DNA from: Mycobacterium sp. E2733
GTDB taxonomy: Bacteria > Actinomycetota > Actinomycetes > Mycobacteriales > Mycobacteriaceae
Assembly: GCF_001667585.1 (NCBI RefSeq)
Contig: NZ_LZJZ01000083.1
Span: 1 to 64,000, forward strand
Reading direction: 5' to 3'
DNA: 64,000 nt
Each line of letters opens with the position of its first letter. Position 1 is the stretch's first letter. Positions 61,800 through 64,000 of the stretch are shown here, piece after piece. The notes below the pieces were generated by a model that saw only the letters and a list, made by a program, of their open reading frames with translations, was not told the DNA's origin and searched no databases. A program made the translations under genes and the position numbers.

Positions 61800-63077
61800 G
61801 TGAACCGAGCAGTCATGTTGCGGTTCGCCGCATGCGGGATCATCGGACTCGGGGCCGCCCTGCTGATCGCCGCGCTGCTTTTGTCGACGTACACCACCAG
61901 CAGGATCACCAAGGTTCCCCTCAACATCGACGCCACGCTGGTCAGCGACGGCACCGGAACCGCGCTGGACTCCGCGTCGTTGTCGACCGATCACGTCGTC
62001 GTCAACCAGAACGTCCCCCTGGTATCCCAGCAGCAGGTCAGCGTCGAGTCGCCCGCCAATGCCGACGTGGTCACGCTGCAGGTCGGAACCTCGGTGCGGC
62101 GCACCGACAAGCAAAAGGACAGCGGCCTGCTGCTGGCGATCGTCGACACCGTCACCCTCAACCGCAAGAACGCGATGGCCGTCTCCGACGACACCCACGC
62201 CGGCGGATCGGTTCAGAAGCCGCGCGCCGTCAACGACGAGAACCCGCCCACCGCGATGCCTCTGCGGCACGACGGGTTGTCCTACCGGTTCCCGTTCCAC
62301 ACCGAGAAGAAGACGTACCCCTACTTCGACCCGATCGCGCAGAAGCCGTTCGACGTCAACTACGACAGCCAGGAAGACGTCAACGGCCTGACCACCTACA
62401 AGTTCACCCAGAACATCGGGTACAACGCCGACGGCAAGCTGGTGGCTCCCGTGGCGTACCCGTCGCTGTTGGCCGGCAACGAGGACGCCAAGCAGACCAC
62501 CTCCGCGTCGATGTGGGGCGTGCAGGGCGGCGATCCGAACGAGCAGATCACCATGACGCGCTACTACGCGGCGCAGCGGACCTTCTGGGTGGACCCGGTG
62601 TCGGGCACCATCGTCAAGGAGACCGAGCACGCCAACCACTACTTCGCCCGCGATCCGCTCAAGCCCGAGCTGACGCTGGCCGACTACAAGGTCACCTCCA
62701 ACCAGGACACCGTCGAGTCGCAGGTCAACGCCGCGCGTGACGAGCGGGACCGGCTGTCACTGTGGTCCCGGGTGCTGCCGATCACGTTCACCGCGGTCGG
62801 TCTGATCGCGCTGGTCGGTGGCGGCCTGCTCGCCTCGTTCAGCCTGCGGACCGAGAGCGCGTTGACCGATCCCGGCCTGGACCGGGGTGACCAGGACTTC
62901 TTCGGCCGCAGCGGGCTCGAGGAGCCGGTGCCCGGCGCCGAGGCCGAGACCGAGAAGCTGCCCACGCAGCGCCCCGGCTCGCGCGACGATCCCGGCGCGG
63001 ACGCGCCCACCCTGAGTTCCGACGAGCCGCCCAAGTCGGGGCCGCCCGAGCCCGCGAGTCCACCCGAACGGGAATAG
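61800..63077 (+). CDS. DUF3068 membrane-anchored protein
   Basis: A 425-residue protein of the DUF3068 family (porin PorA-like in some lists). It has an N-terminal membrane helix (GIIGLGAALLIAALLLSTY), a ~300-residue extracytoplasmic domain with RYYAAQRTFWVDPVSGTIV, a second helix near residue 330 (VLPITFTAVGLIALVGGGLLASF) and a disordered acidic Pro-rich tail. The GTG at 61800 has GGAGG upstream and matches recalled Rv0227c (421 residues). Function is unknown; it may be structural in the envelope. Confidence 0.88.
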   Translation: MNRAVMLRFAACGIIGLGAALLIAALLLSTYTTSRITKVPLNIDATLVSDGTGTALDSASLSTDHVVVNQNVPLVSQQQVSVESPANADVVTLQVGTSVRRTDKQKDSGLLLAIVDTVTLNRKNAMAVSDDTHAGGSVQKPRAVNDENPPTAMPLRHDGLSYRFPFHTEKKTYPYFDPIAQKPFDVNYDSQEDVNGLTTYKFTQNIGYNADGKLVAPVAYPSLLAGNEDAKQTTSASMWGVQGGDPNEQITMTRYYAAQRTFWVDPVSGTIVKETEHANHYFARDPLKPELTLADYKVTSNQDTVESQVNAARDERDRLSLWSRVLPITFTAVGLIALVGGGLLASFSLRTESALTDPGLDRGDQDFFGRSGLEEPVPGAEAETEKLPTQRPGSRDDPGADAPTLSSDEPPKSGPPEPASPPERE

Positions 63078-63085
63078 CCCGCCGC

Positions 63086-64000
63086 GTGCGCTGGACCCGG
63101 CCCGGGTACGCGTTGGTCTTGGCGCTGCTGGTGGTCGGGCCGCTGCTCAAGCCCGGTTACCTGTTGCTGCGCGACGCCGTGTCCACGCCGCGCTCGTATC
63201 TGTCCGACACCGCGCTGGGTTTGACGTCGGCGCCGCGGGCGACGCCGCAAGACTTCGCGGTGGCGCTGGCCTCACACGTGCTGGACGGCGGTGTCGTGGT
63301 GAAGGCGCTGCTGGTCCTGGGGCTGTGGCTCGCGGGCTGGGGCGCGGCCCACCTGGTTGCGACGGCGTTGCCCGATGCGGGCGTGGCCGGTCAGTTCGTC
63401 GCCACCACCCTGGCGATCTGGAACCCGTATGTCGCCGAGCGGCTGCTCCAGGGCCACTGGAGCCTGCTGGTCGGCTACGGCTGCCTGCCGTGGGTCGCGG
63501 CGACGATGCTGAGGCTGCGGACGGCCTCCGGCTCGTTCTTCGGGCTGGTCTTCTGGATCGCGCTGGCCGGACTGACGCCGACCGGTCTGCTGCTCGGCGC
63601 GGCCGTGGGGCTGGTCTGCGTGACCTCATCCGGCACGGGCCGGTCCCGAGGGTCGTGTGCCGCGGTGACGCTGGGCGCAGCGCTGGTGGCGGCGCTGCCC
63701 TGGCTGACCGCGTCGGCCCTGGGCTCGTCGTTGACCGCCCACACCGCGGCGAACACGCTGGGGGTCGCGGCGTTCGCCCCGCGCGCCGAGCCGGGTCTGG
63801 GCACGCTCGCCAGCCTGGCCAGCCTGGGCGGGATCTGGAACGGCGAGGCTGTGCCGATTTCGCGGACCACCTTGTTCGCCGTGGCGTCAGCGCTGGTGCT
63901 GCTGGGCGTGGTGGCGGCCGGATTGCCGACGGCGGTGCGCTGCCCCGCGCTGCGACCGCCGCTGGCGTTGGCGGCGGCGGCGGTGCTGGTTCCGGCCGCG
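63086..64000 (+). CDS. Multi-pass membrane protein (3' end outside window)
   Basis: The first 305 residues are visible and the frame is open at the right edge. A GTG starts VRWTRPGYALVLALLVVGPLL, 8 bp after the DUF3068 stop, so the two are co-transcribed. Many hydrophobic segments follow; WNPYVAERLLQGHWSLLVGYGCLPW between helices is reminiscent of GT-C-type envelope proteins. It matches recalled Rv0226c (576 residues). A role in envelope building with the DUF3068 and AT3 neighbours is inferred. Confidence 0.85.
   Translation, partial: MRWTRPGYALVLALLVVGPLLKPGYLLLRDAVSTPRSYLSDTALGLTSAPRATPQDFAVALASHVLDGGVVVKALLVLGLWLAGWGAAHLVATALPDAGVAGQFVATTLAIWNPYVAERLLQGHWSLLVGYGCLPWVAATMLRLRTASGSFFGLVFWIALAGLTPTGLLLGAAVGLVCVTSSGTGRSRGSCAAVTLGAALVAALPWLTASALGSSLTAHTAANTLGVAAFAPRAEPGLGTLASLASLGGIWNGEAVPISRTTLFAVASALVLLGVVAAGLPTAVRCPALRPPLALAAAAVLVPAA

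Overview
The window is chromosomal DNA from a high-GC actinobacterium, almost certainly a Mycobacterium and probably a slow-growing non-tuberculous species. Evidence for this is a PPE protein, the arabinosyltransferase AftD, LpqI, FadE5, a paired DUF2613 locus and frequent GTG/TTG starts. From memory, the gene order follows M. tuberculosis H37Rv Rv0226c to Rv0274 in reverse. Differences from H37Rv include no oplA or aac around the oxoprolinase genes, no cobU-cobQ1-PPE2 next to nirD, and no vapBC24 near htdX. Extra genes here include a PapA/acyltransferase pair, a ClC channel, a ThDP enzyme, a 2-oxoglutarate oxygenase and an acyl-CoA synthetase. Counterpart names are recalled, not searched.

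Layout. 1-7.3 kb (accessory): a truncated-by-window PPE gene behind a Zur-like box, an MpaB-type oxygenase divergent from a TetR gene, a PapA plus WS/DGAT-like acyltransferase operon, a broken copy of that acyltransferase's 3' end, a small membrane protein and a VOC protein. 7.3-15.2 kb: an alpha/beta hydrolase, the fused double acyl-CoA dehydrogenase FadE6, a Gly/Trp-rich secreted protein, a small possible ribbon-helix-helix protein, FadD2 and a stand-alone LigD-type polymerase. 15.2-27.4 kb: nitrogen assimilation (NarU, NarK3, the NnaR-type regulator, a sirohydrochlorin-chelatase-like protein for siroheme, NirB and NirD) surrounding an iron-binding Tat lipoprotein and the PxpB/PxpC oxoprolinase subunits. 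27.4-33.1 kb: Hsp20 with a heat-shock promoter, a PEP-mutase-like enzyme and the Sdh1-type succinate dehydrogenase operon.

33.1-42.7 kb is a beta-oxidation block (FadE5, FadA2, FabG4, HtdX) with a ClC channel and a TetR regulator. Three closely similar 16-bp palindromes lie in front of fadE5, between fadA2 and fabG4, and in front of the tetR gene. This suggests one local regulon and is the most interesting signal in the window. 42.7-50.6 kb is envelope work: LpqI, two tandem DUF2613 peptides, AftD and a lipase-maturation-factor-like membrane protein. 50.9-60.4 kb: a ThDP enzyme divergent from GabD1, then an R2lox oxidase overlapping its TetR gene, FadE4, a phosphotriesterase-like lactonase overlapping an acyl-CoA synthetase, and a frameshifted remnant. 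The window ends with an acyltransferase-3 protein, a DUF3068 protein and the start of a multi-pass membrane protein.

No rRNA, tRNA, CRISPR array, insertion sequence or phage gene was seen. Regulatory-site calls rest on pattern matching by eye and need motif searches or binding data.
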